A stretch of 12,957 nt of DNA from Thermodesulfobacteriales bacterium (GTDB taxonomy: Bacteria > Desulfobacterota > Thermodesulfobacteria > Thermodesulfobacteriales > Thermodesulfatatoraceae), in assembly GCA_026985945.1 (NCBI GenBank), contig JALSPN010000105.1, positions 1 to 12,957 on the forward strand, in the 5' to 3' direction. Position numbers and translations under genes: made by a program. Below, piece by piece: positions 1 to 8,309 of the stretch. The stretch's first letter is position 1. Each line of letters starts with the position of its first letter. The notes below the pieces were generated by a model that made no database searches, was not told where the DNA came from, and saw only the letters and a program-made list of their open reading frames with translations.

Positions 1-204
1 CCTGAAGAAAGGCTTGATCTTAAGCAACTGGCCCGAGATCTTAAGGCCCGGGGAATTGAGTCCCAGGTCTTTTCTGAAGCCGAAGATCTCCTGGCGTCCT
101 TAAAGAAACATCTTCATCCTGAAGACATTGTTATTTTTATGTCAAATGGCCCTTTTGATCATCTTCCGGCACGTTTGGTGGAAGACGTTGCCCACAAGAC
201 TTGA
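1..204 (+). CDS. mpl: Mur ligase family protein, C-terminal fragment; probably UDP-N-acetylmuramate:tripeptide ligase Mpl
   Basis: Frame 1 is open from the window edge to the TGA at 202-204, giving the last 67 residues of a protein whose start lies upstream. The fragment has an alpha/beta pattern ending in a hydrophobic strand (DIVIFMSNG) followed by an amphipathic helix. The MSNG motif just before the C-terminus is typical of Mpl, which joins the recycled tripeptide L-Ala-gamma-D-Glu-meso-DAP to UDP-MurNAc in the cytoplasm; MurC normally has a different ending. The family call rests only on this tail, so MurC or another Mur ligase cannot be fully excluded. Its last 17 nt overlap the chosen start of the endonuclease V gene, so the two are probably co-transcribed and translationally coupled. 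Confidence 0.65.
   Translation, partial: PEERLDLKQLARDLKARGIESQVFSEAEDLLASLKKHLHPEDIVIFMSNGPFDHLPARLVEDVAHKT
177..190 (+). promoter_or_regulatory. Ribosome-binding site and TTG start that define nfi
   Basis: GGTGGA at 177-182 is followed by five bases and TTG at 188-190. This is the only candidate start of nfi with a Shine-Dalgarno-like sequence at normal spacing, and it lies inside the end of the upstream mpl gene. The call is inferred from sequence and homologue length. Confidence 0.5.
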
Positions 205-889
205 AGAACTCAAAGCTCTCCAGGAAGAATTGGCACAAAAGGTGCGCTTAATCCCTCTAAAGAAGTTTCCGCATCTGGTAGGCGGGGTGGATGTTTCCTA
301 TCTTTCCCCCTGTAACCTGGCCCTGGGTGTGGCGGTGGTCTATGATCTTCGAAAAAAGCAGGTGATAGAAGAAGCTTCTTACGAAGATCGGGTTCCCTTC
401 CCTTACATTCCGGGTTTTCTCTCTTTTAGGGAAGTCCCGGTCTTAAAAGGGGCTATTTCCCGCCTGAAGACCCTTCCGGAAGTCTTTTTCGTTGATGGCC
501 AGGGTATCCTTCATCCGAGGGGGCTTGGTCTTGCAAGCCATCTGGGCCTTGAGATCGGCCTTCCCACCGTGGGGGTGGCTAAAAAGCCCCTGGTGGGGGC
601 TTTTGAACCTCCCCCCTTAGAGGCCGGGGCCTTCTCACCCATTTTCCTGAACGGTGAAATAAAAGGATTTGCTTTAAGGAGCCGGCGGGGGGTGAAACCC
701 ATCTTTGTCTCTCCTGGCCACCTGATTGACCTTCCCTCTTCTCTTGAGGTAGTCAAAAGATGTCTTTCAGGTTATCGTTTGCCGGAACCAGTTCGTCTGG
801 CCCATCTTTTGAGTCAGAGATTGCGCCGTGAACGTGGTAATTGTTCCTGCAGGGGGAGTGGGGAAAAGGGTGGGGGAGAAAATCCCTAA
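188..889 (+). CDS. nfi: Endonuclease V (deoxyinosine 3' endonuclease)
   Basis: A 233-residue cytoplasmic DNA repair enzyme that nicks the strand near deoxyinosine formed by adenine deamination. The family's acidic metal site is intact: Asp35 (GVDVSY), Glu82 (SFREVP) and Asp103 (VDGQG), with Lys132 (GVAKK) and His206 (RLAH). The wedge PYIPG is at residues 72-76 and SPGH near 175-178. I chose TTG at 188 because GGTGGA lies five bases upstream and the length then matches known homologues of about 220-230 residues. An upstream TTG at 128 and ATG at 146 would add up to 20 residues that overlap mpl without a ribosome-binding site. The conserved fold ends near Arg-Arg-Glu, where ispD begins. The last 20 residues are a Gly/Cys-rich tail encoded inside ispD and are unlikely to be part of the enzyme core. 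Confidence 0.93.
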   Translation: MPTRLEELKALQEELAQKVRLIPLKKFPHLVGGVDVSYLSPCNLALGVAVVYDLRKKQVIEEASYEDRVPFPYIPGFLSFREVPVLKGAISRLKTLPEVFFVDGQGILHPRGLGLASHLGLEIGLPTVGVAKKPLVGAFEPPPLEAGAFSPIFLNGEIKGFALRSRRGVKPIFVSPGHLIDLPSSLEVVKRCLSGYRLPEPVRLAHLLSQRLRRERGNCSCRGSGEKGGGENP

Positions 890-1511
890 GCAATTTCTCC
901 CTCTGGGCTCACGCCCTCTCATTCGCTATACCTTGCATATCTTTGAGATGATGCCAGAAATTGATCTGGTGGTGATTCCGGTAGTTTCCGGCTGGGAAGA
1001 ATACCTGCGAGAAGAACTTTCTGATTTTCAAAAAGAATTTGAACTTGTTCCAGGGGGAAGCAGCCGGCAGGAATCAGTCTATAACGGCTTTAAGGTCATT
1101 TCTTCTTCGGCCGAAATCGTTCTGGTGCATGATGCCTGTCGCCCCTTTGCTACTCCCTCTCTGGTGAGAAAAGTTCTGCAGAAAATCCAGGAAAAAGGTG
1201 CGGCCCTGGCGGCCCTTCCTTCAAGAGACACGGTAAAAGAGGTCAATAACGAAATAGTCCTGAGGACTATTCCACGGGAGAAAATATATCTGGCTCACAC
1301 TCCGCAGGGGGCCCGCCACGAGCTTCTCAAAGAGGCCTTTTCCTGGGCCCGAAAAAAGGGGCTTGAGTTTACCGATGAGGCCTCACTGCTTGAAGCCTGT
1401 GGTATTCCGGTATTTGTGGTGCCTTCGGAATTCAAAAATTTTAAGATCACCACCCGGGAAGACCTTCACCTGGCCTGCGCCCTTCTAAAATGTGAGAAAA
1501 CCCATGTTTGA
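828..1511 (+). CDS. ispD: 2-C-methyl-D-erythritol 4-phosphate cytidylyltransferase
   Basis: A 227-residue enzyme of the MEP isoprenoid pathway that transfers CMP from CTP to methylerythritol phosphate. The N-terminal nucleotide loop PAGGVGKR with Arg14 and the PKQ motif with Lys21 match the CTP-site residues of E. coli IspD (Arg20, Lys27). HDACRP at 101-106 supplies the metal/substrate Asp102 and Arg105, Arg150 sits in TIPREKI, and Lys206 in FKITTRED; HTPQ at 157-160 is also typical. Length is normal and there is no fused IspF domain. The start is GTG at 828, which overlaps nfi by 62 nt and requires initiation within the upstream gene. The end overlaps the terC start by 8 nt. A G-quadruplex motif covers codons 9-17. 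Confidence 0.95.
   Translation: MNVVIVPAGGVGKRVGEKIPKQFLPLGSRPLIRYTLHIFEMMPEIDLVVIPVVSGWEEYLREELSDFQKEFELVPGGSSRQESVYNGFKVISSSAEIVLVHDACRPFATPSLVRKVLQKIQEKGAALAALPSRDTVKEVNNEIVLRTIPREKIYLAHTPQGARHELLKEAFSWARKKGLEFTDEASLLEACGIPVFVVPSEFKNFKITTREDLHLACALLKCEKTHV
852..876 (+). other. Canonical G-quadruplex motif across the nfi/ispD overlap
   Basis: Four G runs occur on the coding strand: G5 at 852-856, G4 at 860-863, G3 at 868-870 and G5 at 872-876, with loops of 3, 4 and 1 nt. This fits the usual three-tetrad rule. In the mRNA it would lie about 25 nt after the ispD GTG start, where it encodes the glycine-rich nucleotide-binding loop. It is seen directly; whether it folds or matters is unknown. 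Confidence 0.6.
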
Positions 1512-2241
1512 ATGGATAACCACCTTCGAAGGCTGGACAGCGCTCATAACCCTTTCGGCGCTGGAAATCGTTCTGGGGATTGACAATATCATTTTCATTT
1601 CGGTCCTTGCCAGCCGTCTGCCACCTCGCAAACGTTCCTGGGGCAGAAGGCTCGGTCTTTTGTTGGCTATGATGAGTCGTATCGCCCTCCTCCTGGCCAT
1701 TAACTGGATCATGCGTCTTACCAGGCCGCTTTTCTTTTTGGCAGGGCATCCTGTTACCGGGAAGGATTTTGTCCTCATAGGCGGGGGGCTCTTTCTTCTG
1801 GCTAAAGCCACCAGGGAGATCCATCACAGCCTTGAAGAAGCCGAGTATGAAAAAGCCCCGCAGGCGGTCTCTCTGGGGGCCTTTCTTTTGCAGGTGATGT
1901 TTCTTGACGTCATATTTTCTCTTGATTCCGTTATTACCGCGGTGGGGCTGGTAGAGCACGTTTCCATTATGATCATCGCCATCATTTTGGCGGTTTTCAT
2001 CATGATATTTTTTGCGGAAATAGTGAGCAAATTTATCGAAAGGCATCCCACTCTGAAGATGCTTGCCCTTTCCTTTCTCCTTCTGGTGGGGCTGACCCTG
2101 ATTCTGGAAGGCTTTGGCATTCATGTGCCTAGGGGCTACATCTATTTCGCCATGGGTTTTTCGGTGGCGGTAGAAATGTTAAACCTGCGTCTTCGCCGCA
2201 AATCCCTTCCGAAAGAGAAATTTAAAGAAAATGGCCTTTGA
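1504..2241 (+). CDS. TerC/Alx/MeeY-family integral membrane protein, possible Mn2+ exporter
   Basis: A 245-residue multi-pass inner-membrane protein. The N-terminus (ALEIVLGIDNIIFIS, about residues 19-33) carries the family's acidic residues Glu21 and Asp27, and a second acidic helix at about 134-145 contains Asp135 and Asp141 in FLDVIFSLDS. About seven hydrophobic segments are visible. Similarity is closest to the membrane half of E. coli YoaE (MeeY), but the C-terminal CBS/CorC domains are absent; the protein ends in a short basic tail. Known family members export Mn2+ or act in metal resistance, so metal export is inferred. I chose ATG at 1504, because the conserved family start MFEW follows, over GTG at 1492, which adds four residues and lacks a ribosome-binding site. 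It overlaps ispD by 8 nt. Confidence 0.88.
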   Translation: MFEWITTFEGWTALITLSALEIVLGIDNIIFISVLASRLPPRKRSWGRRLGLLLAMMSRIALLLAINWIMRLTRPLFFLAGHPVTGKDFVLIGGGLFLLAKATREIHHSLEEAEYEKAPQAVSLGAFLLQVMFLDVIFSLDSVITAVGLVEHVSIMIIAIILAVFIMIFFAEIVSKFIERHPTLKMLALSFLLLVGLTLILEGFGIHVPRGYIYFAMGFSVAVEMLNLRLRRKSLPKEKFKENGL

Positions 2242-2329
2242 GGGCTAGCTACCCACTTTGCTCCTATTGCCTCTCTTGAGGTTAAATGTTAAAGGCTTGA
2301 GGAGCTAAATTCAGGCTGGGGGTTATTCT
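2242..2329 (+). promoter_or_regulatory. 88-nt gap upstream of ppiD with paired direct repeats
   Basis: This gap holds CTTGAGG-TTAAAT at 2275-2287 and CTTGAGGAG-CTAAAT at 2296-2310, a direct repeat with a 21-bp period (two helical turns). A GGGGG stretch at 2318-2322 is the likely ppiD ribosome-binding site, seven bases before the ATG. No convincing -35/-10 pair and no terminator hairpin were found, so read-through from terC is likely. A regulator binding site is a possibility only. Confidence 0.3.
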
Positions 2330-4213
2330 ATGCTCGATTTCCTGAGGCAACGCGCTGGTTCCTGGATGGTAAAGGCCCTGCTGGCGGCCATCATAATCGT
2401 CTTCATCTTCTGGGGAGTGGGGACCTTCCGGACCCGCAAGGCCGACCTCCTGGCAGAAGTAAATGGTAAACCCATAACCCTTACCGAATTTCGTGCCCTT
2501 TATGCCCAGAGGCTTCAGCAACTCCAGGCCCTTTTTGGCTCCCGCCTGGATGAGAACCTTCTCAAGCAACTTCAGCTACCGGCTCAGGTCTTCGAAGACC
2601 TGGTCAAGAGGCGCCTTCTGGCTCAGGCCGCCCAGGAAATGGACATCCAGGTGAGCCCCAAGGAAATACAGCTTGCCATCTCTCAGATGCCGGTTTTCCA
2701 GACTCAGGGCCGTTTCGATCCCCGGAGGTATCGTCTGGTGCTCAGAAATTTGCGTTTGAGCCCGGCGGATTTTGAGGAGATGGTGCGGGCCGATATTCTG
2801 GAGGCCAAAATCAGGCATCTCCTTACAACCCCTATAAGGGCAACGGAAAATGAAGCCCGAAAATGGTTCGAATTCGAAAATGAAAAATTAAAAATTTCCT
2901 GGGTGAAGATACCAATCTCTCAGTGTGAAAAAGACGTTTCCCTAACAGATGAAGAACTCAAGGAATACTACGAAAAACATAAGGAAAAATATCGCACTCC
3001 TTTAAAGCTGGCCCTGACTTATTATCTACTTAAGTTTGACGACCTTAAAAAAGAGCTAAAAATCTCAGAAGAAGAGCTTAAAAGTTACTACGAGACGCAC
3101 AAAGAAGAATATACTATCCCGGAGAAGCGAAAGATCAGACACATTTTGATCACTCCCAAGAAGGGGGAAAGTGAAGAAGAACTTTTTAAACGGGCGCAAA
3201 AAATTCGTCAGAAGATAAAGGGGCCTCAAAATTTTGCCGAAGTGGCCCGCAAATTTTCAGACGATCCTCACAGTAAAAAAGAAGGTGGAGATCTGGGCTG
3301 GCTTAGCCGGGAAGAGCTCTTTGAGAGCCTGCGGGAGGTTACCTTTGCCGCCAAGGAGGGAGAGATTATCGGCCCCCTGCGCACCCCGCTTGGTTATCAC
3401 ATCCTTCTTGTGGAAAAGATCAAGCCTGCCTCCCGAAAACCTTTTGAGGAAGTAAAGGAAGAGATCAGAAAGCGCCTTCTTGCGGAGAGACTCAAACACT
3501 ATGCCTGGGAGAAGGCCAACAAAATCTATGATGAAATCATCCTTCTTGGGGGGCTTGAAGAATGGGCCCGCAAAAACGGGGTCAGGCTCGAAAAAACACC
3601 CCTTTTTACCCTTCAGGATCCGCCTTCCTTTCTGACCTCTGAGGCCCTTGAGGCGGCCCTCAAGCTGGAGGAAGGAGAACTTGGGCCCATTGTCGAAACT
3701 CCGCAAGGTCTTTTGCTCTTTAAACTTTCCCGGAAAAAAGAGCCTGAGATCCCACCCTTTGAAGCCGTAAAAGATCAGGTCCAGAAGGATCTTTTAAGAG
3801 AGAAGGCCCTTAAACTTTGTGCGGAGAAGGCCAAAGATCTACTGGAAAAATTGAAAGGAGCATCTGATCCGGACAAGATGCTTGAAAAGTTAGGCCTCAA
3901 AGTCCAGGAAAGTGACTTTTTTGCCCGCAAGACGAATTCTTTAGCCGGTGTGCCGGCAGCCGTTTTGCGCGTGGTAAAGGGGCTTGGGCGAAAGGGCGAA
4001 TGGGCAGGGGAGCCTGTTCTGGCAGGTGAGGCCTATTATCTGGTAAGGGTCTCAGACCTCAAAACCGCTGACCTCAAGGAATTTGAGAAAGAAAAAGAGG
4101 CTTACCTGAAACGCCTTACCGCAAGCAAACGCCAGGAGGCCTTCTCTTCCTGGTATAAAACCCTGAGAGAGAAGGCCAAAGTGAAACTCTTTCAAGAATT
4201 ACCGAACTTGTAG
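2330..4213 (+). CDS. PpiD/SurA-like membrane-anchored periplasmic chaperone with parvulin PPIase domain
   Basis: A 627-residue envelope folding factor. The N-terminus ([12 protein letters not shown]) and a single uncleaved helix at about residues 15-31 anchor it in the inner membrane with the rest in the periplasm, as in PpiD. Residues 38-190 form the SurA/PpiD-type N-terminal chaperone region. A complete parvulin (PPIC) domain spans about 264-366, with IRHILI, FSDD, GGDLGW and [10 protein letters not shown] in order. Residues 434-490 resemble the second half of another, degenerate parvulin domain. Residues 204-223 and 245-264 are a repeated LxxYYExHKEEY-type element. The enzyme would assist folding of exported proteins by prolyl cis/trans isomerisation. 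Start ATG has GGGGG seven bases upstream. The stop is 8 nt before carB. Confidence 0.85.
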   Translation: MLDFLRQRAGSWMVKALLAAIIIVFIFWGVGTFRTRKADLLAEVNGKPITLTEFRALYAQRLQQLQALFGSRLDENLLKQLQLPAQVFEDLVKRRLLAQAAQEMDIQVSPKEIQLAISQMPVFQTQGRFDPRRYRLVLRNLRLSPADFEEMVRADILEAKIRHLLTTPIRATENEARKWFEFENEKLKISWVKIPISQCEKDVSLTDEELKEYYEKHKEKYRTPLKLALTYYLLKFDDLKKELKISEEELKSYYETHKEEYTIPEKRKIRHILITPKKGESEEELFKRAQKIRQKIKGPQNFAEVARKFSDDPHSKKEGGDLGWLSREELFESLREVTFAAKEGEIIGPLRTPLGYHILLVEKIKPASRKPFEEVKEEIRKRLLAERLKHYAWEKANKIYDEIILLGGLEEWARKNGVRLEKTPLFTLQDPPSFLTSEALEAALKLEEGELGPIVETPQGLLLFKLSRKKEPEIPPFEAVKDQVQKDLLREKALKLCAEKAKDLLEKLKGASDPDKMLEKLGLKVQESDFFARKTNSLAGVPAAVLRVVKGLGRKGEWAGEPVLAGEAYYLVRVSDLKTADLKEFEKEKEAYLKRLTASKRQEAFSSWYKTLREKAKVKLFQELPNL

Positions 4214-4221
4214 GGGAGGCC

Positions 4222-7200
4222 ATGCCGAAGAGAACAGACCTTAAAAAGATTCTCATTATCGGCTCAGGGCCCATCGTGATCGGTCAGGCCTGTGAATTTG
4301 ACTACTCCGGCACTCAGGCCTGCAAAGCCCTAAAAGAAGAAGGTTTTGAGGTGGTCCTGGTAAATTCCAATCCGGCCACCATCATGACGGACCCTGAAAT
4401 GGCAGATCGAACTTATGTGGAACCCATAACGCCGGAAGTGGTAGCCGAGATCATCAAAGAAGAAAGACCCGATGCCCTTCTCCCCACTCTGGGGGGGCAG
4501 ACGGGGCTTAACGTGGCCTTTGAAGTGGCTCGCCGCGGGGTGCTTGAAAAATACGGGGTGGAGATGATCGCCGCTTCGGCAGAAGTGATCAGAAAGGCCG
4601 AAGACCGGGAGGCCTTCCGGGAGGCCATGAAAAACATCGGTCTTAAGGTTCCCCGTAGCGAAATTGTGACCACGGTGAGAGAGGCCTTCAAGGCCGCCGA
4701 AAAAATAGGCTACCCCATTATTGTAAGGCCCAGTTTTACCCTTGGAGGCACGGGGGGTGGGGTGGCCTATAACCGGGAAGAACTTGAAGAGATCGTCAGC
4801 CAGGGGCTTGAGCTCTCCCTAATCCACCAGGTCATGCTTGAGGAAAGTGTGCTCGGCTGGAAGGAATTCGAGCTCGAGGTCATGCGGGACAAAAACGACA
4901 ACGTCGTTATCATTTGCCCTATCGAAAACTTTGACCCTATGGGGGTTCACACCGGAGATTCCATTACCGTGGCCCCGGCCCAGACCTTAACTGACCGGGA
5001 ATACCAACGCATGCGAGATGCGGCCATTGCCATTATGCGTGAGATCGGAGTGGACACCGGGGGTTCAAACGTCCAGTTTGCCATTCATCCTCAAACCGGG
5101 GAGATGGTGGTCATTGAAATGAACCCGCGGGTTTCTCGTTCCTCGGCCCTGGCCAGTAAGGCCACCGGGTTTCCCATTGCGAAGATCGCCGCCAAGCTGG
5201 CGGTGGGCTACACTCTGGACGAAATCCCAAACGATATTACCCGGGAGACCATGGCCTCCTTTGAGCCCACCATCGATTACGTGGTGGTAAAAGTCCCCCG
5301 CTTCACTTTTGAGAAATTTTCCGAGACCAGAGACGAGCTCACAACCTCCATGCGTTCGGTAGGGGAGACCATGGCCATCGGGCGGACCTTCAAGGAGGCC
5401 CTTCAGAAGGCCTTGCGAGGGCTTGAAATAGGCCGTGCGGGTCTCGGAGCCGATGGGAAATCCCCTTCTGACAGAGGCAAGCTTCCCGCGCGGGAAGTAA
5501 TTATCGAAAAGCTTCGCATCCCCAACAGTGAAAGGGTTTTCTATATTCGCGAGGCCTACAAAGCCGGCTTTAATACCCGGGAAATTTACGAGCTTACCTC
5601 CATTGATCCCTGGTTTCTGGAGCAAATAAGGCAGATAGTGGAAAAAGAAGAAGAGATTACCGAAGAGGCCCTTTCTTCCCCAGAGACCCTTTACGAGATA
5701 AAACGATTTGGCTTTTCCGATCGCCAGATAGCCTTTTTGACGGGAAAGGAGGAAGAAGAAGTAGCTCGTTTGCGGAAGGCCCAGGGGTTGCGTCCGGTTT
5801 ACAAGCTGGTCGATACCTGTGCGGCAGAATTTGAGGCCTACACCCCCTATTACTATTCGAGCTACGAGGTGGAAAATGAGGCCCGGGTCTCCAAAAAACG
5901 AAAGGTGATGATCCTTGGAGGGGGTCCCAACCGGATCGGGCAGGGCATCGAATTTGACTACTGTTGTGTCCACGCTTCTTTTGGCCTGCGAGAGCTGGGG
6001 ATCGAATCCATCATGGTAAACTCCAACCCCGAGACTGTTTCCACCGACTACGACACCTCAGACAGGCTCTATTTTGAACCTTTGACGCTTGAAGACGTCC
6101 TCCATATTTACGAACAGGAAGAACCCGAAGGGGTGATTATTCAGTTCGGTGGCCAAACCCCCCTGAATTTGGCGGTTCCTCTGGCAAGAGCCGGGGTCAA
6201 AATCCTTGGCACTTCTCCTGATAGCATTGATCGTGCGGAAGATCGGGAGCGTTTCGTGGCCCTTCTTGACAAGCTGGGGCTTAAAAAACCCCCGGCGGGA
6301 ACGGCCTTCACCGTGGAAGAGGCCTTAAAGGTAGCGCGGGAGATAGGCTACCCCGTTCTTGTGAGGCCCTCTTATGTGCTTGGAGGGCGGGCCATGCAAA
6401 TCGTCTGGGACGAAGAAAGTCTCAGGCATTATATGGCCACCGCGGCCCTGGTAAATCCGGAACACCCCGTCCTCATCGACAAATTCCTGGAGCAGGCCAT
6501 TGAGGTGGACGTTGATGCCATCTCAGATGGAGAGCTCACGGTCATCGGGGGTGTTATGGAGCACATCGAAGAGGCTGGTATCCATTCTGGAGATTCGGCC
6601 TGTGTCATTCCCCCCATTTCCCTTTCGCGGAAGATTATAGAGGAGATCAAAGAGGCTACTCGGGCCCTTGCCAGAGAACTCAACGTGGTGGGGCTTATGA
6701 ATGTCCAGTATGCCATCAAAGATCAGGAGCTTTTTGTCCTGGAGGTGAATCCCCGGGCTTCCCGCACGGTGCCCTTTGTCTCAAAGGCTATTGGGGTGCC
6801 CCTGGCTCGTTTAGCCACCTGGGTAATGATGGGAAAGAGTCTCAAAGAGATCGGTTTCACCAGGGAAATTGAGCCCCAACACATTTCAGTGAAAGAGGCG
6901 GTCTTCCCCTTCAGGCGTTTTCCCGGGGTGGATGTTCTCCTGGGGCCTGAGATGAAATCTACCGGTGAAGTAATGGGAATTGATCTTGATTTTGGCCTGG
7001 CTTACGCCAAGGCCCAGCTGGCCGCCGGGATGAAGCTGCCTACCTCGGGCAAGGTCTTCATCTCTGTCAAGGACCCTGACAAGCCATTAGTGGTAGAGAT
7101 TGCTAAAGAGCTGGTAGATCTAGGTTTTGAGATCGTCGCCACCAGAGGCACGGCAGAAACTTTGCGGGCAGAGGGAATCCCGGTTGAGGTCATCCCCAAA

Positions 7201-7482
7201 ATATCAGACAAAGTCCGTCCTAACGCCATTGATCTCCTCAAAAACGGGGAATTTGCCCTGGTAATAAACACGGCCCAGGGCAAGGTGAGCCGGGAAGACG
7301 CTTATCTTATCAGGCGCTACGCCATGGAACTTAATGTCCCCTACGCTACCACTATTTCGTGCGCTAAGGCCATGGTGCAGGCCATAAAGCGCCTTAAAGA
7401 GGCTAGATTTACCGTAAGGCCTCTTCAGGATTATTACCAGAAAATCCCCGCTTCTTACTACGCTCAAAGGGGGCTCCTCTAG
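4222..7482 (+). CDS. carB: Carbamoyl-phosphate synthase large subunit
   Basis: A 1086-residue cytoplasmic synthetase making carbamoyl phosphate from bicarbonate, ATP and glutamine-derived ammonia, feeding pyrimidine and arginine synthesis. Both ATP-grasp halves are complete: the carboxyphosphate domain (about 1-400, with [11 protein letters not shown], Arg169 in VRPSFT, Glu215, and Glu299/Asn301/Arg303 in IEMNPRVS, at the same numbers as in E. coli) and the carbamoyl-phosphate domain (about 555-935, with [21 protein letters not shown] and LEVNPRAS). The oligomerisation region lies between them. An MGS-like allosteric domain starts near 940 and includes the TRGTAETL loop, so allosteric control is likely. 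GGGGAGG lies immediately upstream of the ATG. The small subunit gene carA is not in this window and must be elsewhere. A terminator-like hairpin follows the stop. Confidence 0.98.
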   Translation: MPKRTDLKKILIIGSGPIVIGQACEFDYSGTQACKALKEEGFEVVLVNSNPATIMTDPEMADRTYVEPITPEVVAEIIKEERPDALLPTLGGQTGLNVAFEVARRGVLEKYGVEMIAASAEVIRKAEDREAFREAMKNIGLKVPRSEIVTTVREAFKAAEKIGYPIIVRPSFTLGGTGGGVAYNREELEEIVSQGLELSLIHQVMLEESVLGWKEFELEVMRDKNDNVVIICPIENFDPMGVHTGDSITVAPAQTLTDREYQRMRDAAIAIMREIGVDTGGSNVQFAIHPQTGEMVVIEMNPRVSRSSALASKATGFPIAKIAAKLAVGYTLDEIPNDITRETMASFEPTIDYVVVKVPRFTFEKFSETRDELTTSMRSVGETMAIGRTFKEALQKALRGLEIGRAGLGADGKSPSDRGKLPAREVIIEKLRIPNSERVFYIREAYKAGFNTREIYELTSIDPWFLEQIRQIVEKEEEITEEALSSPETLYEIKRFGFSDRQIAFLTGKEEEEVARLRKAQGLRPVYKLVDTCAAEFEAYTPYYYSSYEVENEARVSKKRKVMILGGGPNRIGQGIEFDYCCVHASFGLRELGIESIMVNSNPETVSTDYDTSDRLYFEPLTLEDVLHIYEQEEPEGVIIQFGGQTPLNLAVPLARAGVKILGTSPDSIDRAEDRERFVALLDKLGLKKPPAGTAFTVEEALKVAREIGYPVLVRPSYVLGGRAMQIVWDEESLRHYMATAALVNPEHPVLIDKFLEQAIEVDVDAISDGELTVIGGVMEHIEEAGIHSGDSACVIPPISLSRKIIEEIKEATRALARELNVVGLMNVQYAIKDQELFVLEVNPRASRTVPFVSKAIGVPLARLATWVMMGKSLKEIGFTREIEPQHISVKEAVFPFRRFPGVDVLLGPEMKSTGEVMGIDLDFGLAYAKAQLAAGMKLPTSGKVFISVKDPDKPLVVEIAKELVDLGFEIVATRGTAETLRAEGIPVEVIPKISDKVRPNAIDLLKNGEFALVINTAQGKVSREDAYLIRRYAMELNVPYATTISCAKAMVQAIKRLKEARFTVRPLQDYYQKIPASYYAQRGLL

Positions 7483-7483
7483 C

Positions 7484-7511
7484 TCAACCACTGCCCCGCT
7501 TTTGCCGATAA
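7484..7511 (+). promoter_or_regulatory. Probable sigma-28 (FliA) flagellar promoter of motA-motB-pilZ
   Basis: GCCGATAA at 7504-7511 is a perfect match to the -10 consensus of the flagellar sigma factor sigma-28. A -35-like TCAA (consensus TAAA) at 7484-7487 sits 16 nt upstream, one base from the usual 15-nt spacing. A start point is expected near 7517-7519, giving a leader of about 27 nt before the motA ATG. Stator genes are classic late-class sigma-28 targets, which supports the call. The -35 match is imperfect, and the promoter begins two bases after the carB stop. Confidence 0.7.
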
Positions 7512-7544
7512 CTTCTGAGAGACCAGAAGCAAAGTGGGGTTTTT
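7494..7544 (+). terminator. Hairpin plus T5 after carB; possible intrinsic terminator that also masks the motA RBS
   Basis: CCCCGCTTT at 7494-7502 pairs with AAAGTGGGG at 7531-7539 (nine pairs, one G-U). Nested inside, CTTCT at 7512-7516 pairs with AGAAG at 7525-7529 around an 8-nt loop. Five T residues follow at 7540-7544. This fits a moderate Rho-independent terminator for transcripts arriving from carB. The 3' arm contains GTGGGG, the only Shine-Dalgarno-like sequence for motA. The 5' arm lies upstream of the expected sigma-28 start, so only read-through RNA could form the outer stem. Confidence 0.55.
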
Positions 7545-8309
7545 ATGGATCTTGGAACCGTAGTTGGCTTAGTACTCGGAATAGTTCTTCTTCTGGGCTC
7601 GATTCTGGTTGGTGGAAGCCTGGGGATATTTATTAACATTCCATCTATTTTGATTGTGGTAGGGGGGACAATAGCTGGTTCATTTATTTCTTTTTCTCTC
7701 CCGGATGTTATCGGGTCTTTTAAGGTAGCCATGAACGCCTTTTTCAATAAGCTTGAACCCCCTGAGGAAATCATCAAGGAACTTACCACCCTGGCCAACA
7801 TCGCCCGCCGGGAAGGTCTTTTAAAGCTTGAGAAACAACCGGTTAAAAACCCCTTTCTCAAAAAGGCCATCATGTATTGTGTGGACGGGCATGAAGCGGA
7901 ATTTATCGAGGAGGTCCTTTCCAAAGAAGTATCCCTCATGGCCGAACGCCATGAAACAGGTCAGAATCTCTTTAAGACCATGGCGGATCTGGCTCCAGCC
8001 TTCGGGATGATCGGAACCCTGATAGGTCTGGTCCAGATGCTTTCTACTATGGATGATCCCAAGTCCATAGGGCCCTCGATGGCGGTAGCTCTTCTTACCA
8101 CCCTTTACGGTGCCGTTATGGCCAATCTTTTCTTTATCCCCATTGCCAACAAGCTGGCCCTTCGTTCCCAAGAAGAACAGCTCAACTACCGCCTCATTAT
8201 TGAGGGGGTAATCGGGCTTCAGAAGGGGCTTAACCCGCGGGTGCTGGAGGAGATTCTCAAGGCCTTCCTTCCCCCCAAAAAGCGAGAGGCCGGAGGCGGT
8301 GAGGCTTAA
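7545..8309 (+). CDS. motA: Flagellar stator protein MotA/PomA (sodium-type)
   Basis: A 254-residue inner-membrane subunit of the flagellar stator, which with MotB/PomB couples ion flow to torque. Four membrane segments lie at about 2-21, 31-50, 150-168 and 179-201, with the large cytoplasmic loop 52-148 between segments 2 and 3 carrying the charged rotor-facing surface. Pro151 (LAPAFG) and Pro199 (FFIPIA) are the conserved prolines. Thr158, Thr185 and Thr186 fall at the same numbers as in Vibrio PomA, where Thr158 and Thr186 line the sodium path; proton-type MotA lacks this threonine set. The ending NPRVLEEILKAFL also follows PomA. The start ATG has GTGGGG five bases upstream. The stop overlaps the motB ATG by one base (TAATG). 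Confidence 0.95.
   Translation: MDLGTVVGLVLGIVLLLGSILVGGSLGIFINIPSILIVVGGTIAGSFISFSLPDVIGSFKVAMNAFFNKLEPPEEIIKELTTLANIARREGLLKLEKQPVKNPFLKKAIMYCVDGHEAEFIEEVLSKEVSLMAERHETGQNLFKTMADLAPAFGMIGTLIGLVQMLSTMDDPKSIGPSMAVALLTTLYGAVMANLFFIPIANKLALRSQEEQLNYRLIIEGVIGLQKGLNPRVLEEILKAFLPPKKREAGGGEA

Noticed and set aside
128..187. Longer endonuclease V starting at TTG 128 or ATG 146
   Set aside because: The extra residues overlap mpl, lack a ribosome-binding site, and are not part of the endonuclease V family core.
1492..1503. TerC start at GTG 1492
   Set aside because: It adds only four residues and has no Shine-Dalgarno; the conserved family start MFEW fits ATG 1504.
1447..2124. Minus-strand open frame of 225 codons opposite ispD/terC
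   Set aside because: It is antisense to the well-supported terC gene, has a Lys/Gln/Gly/His-rich composition typical of shadow frames, and shows no recognisable domain.
5065..5973. Minus-strand open frame of 302 codons opposite carB
   Set aside because: It lies entirely inside carB, which is conserved to the residue across this stretch; the antisense translation has no family motif.
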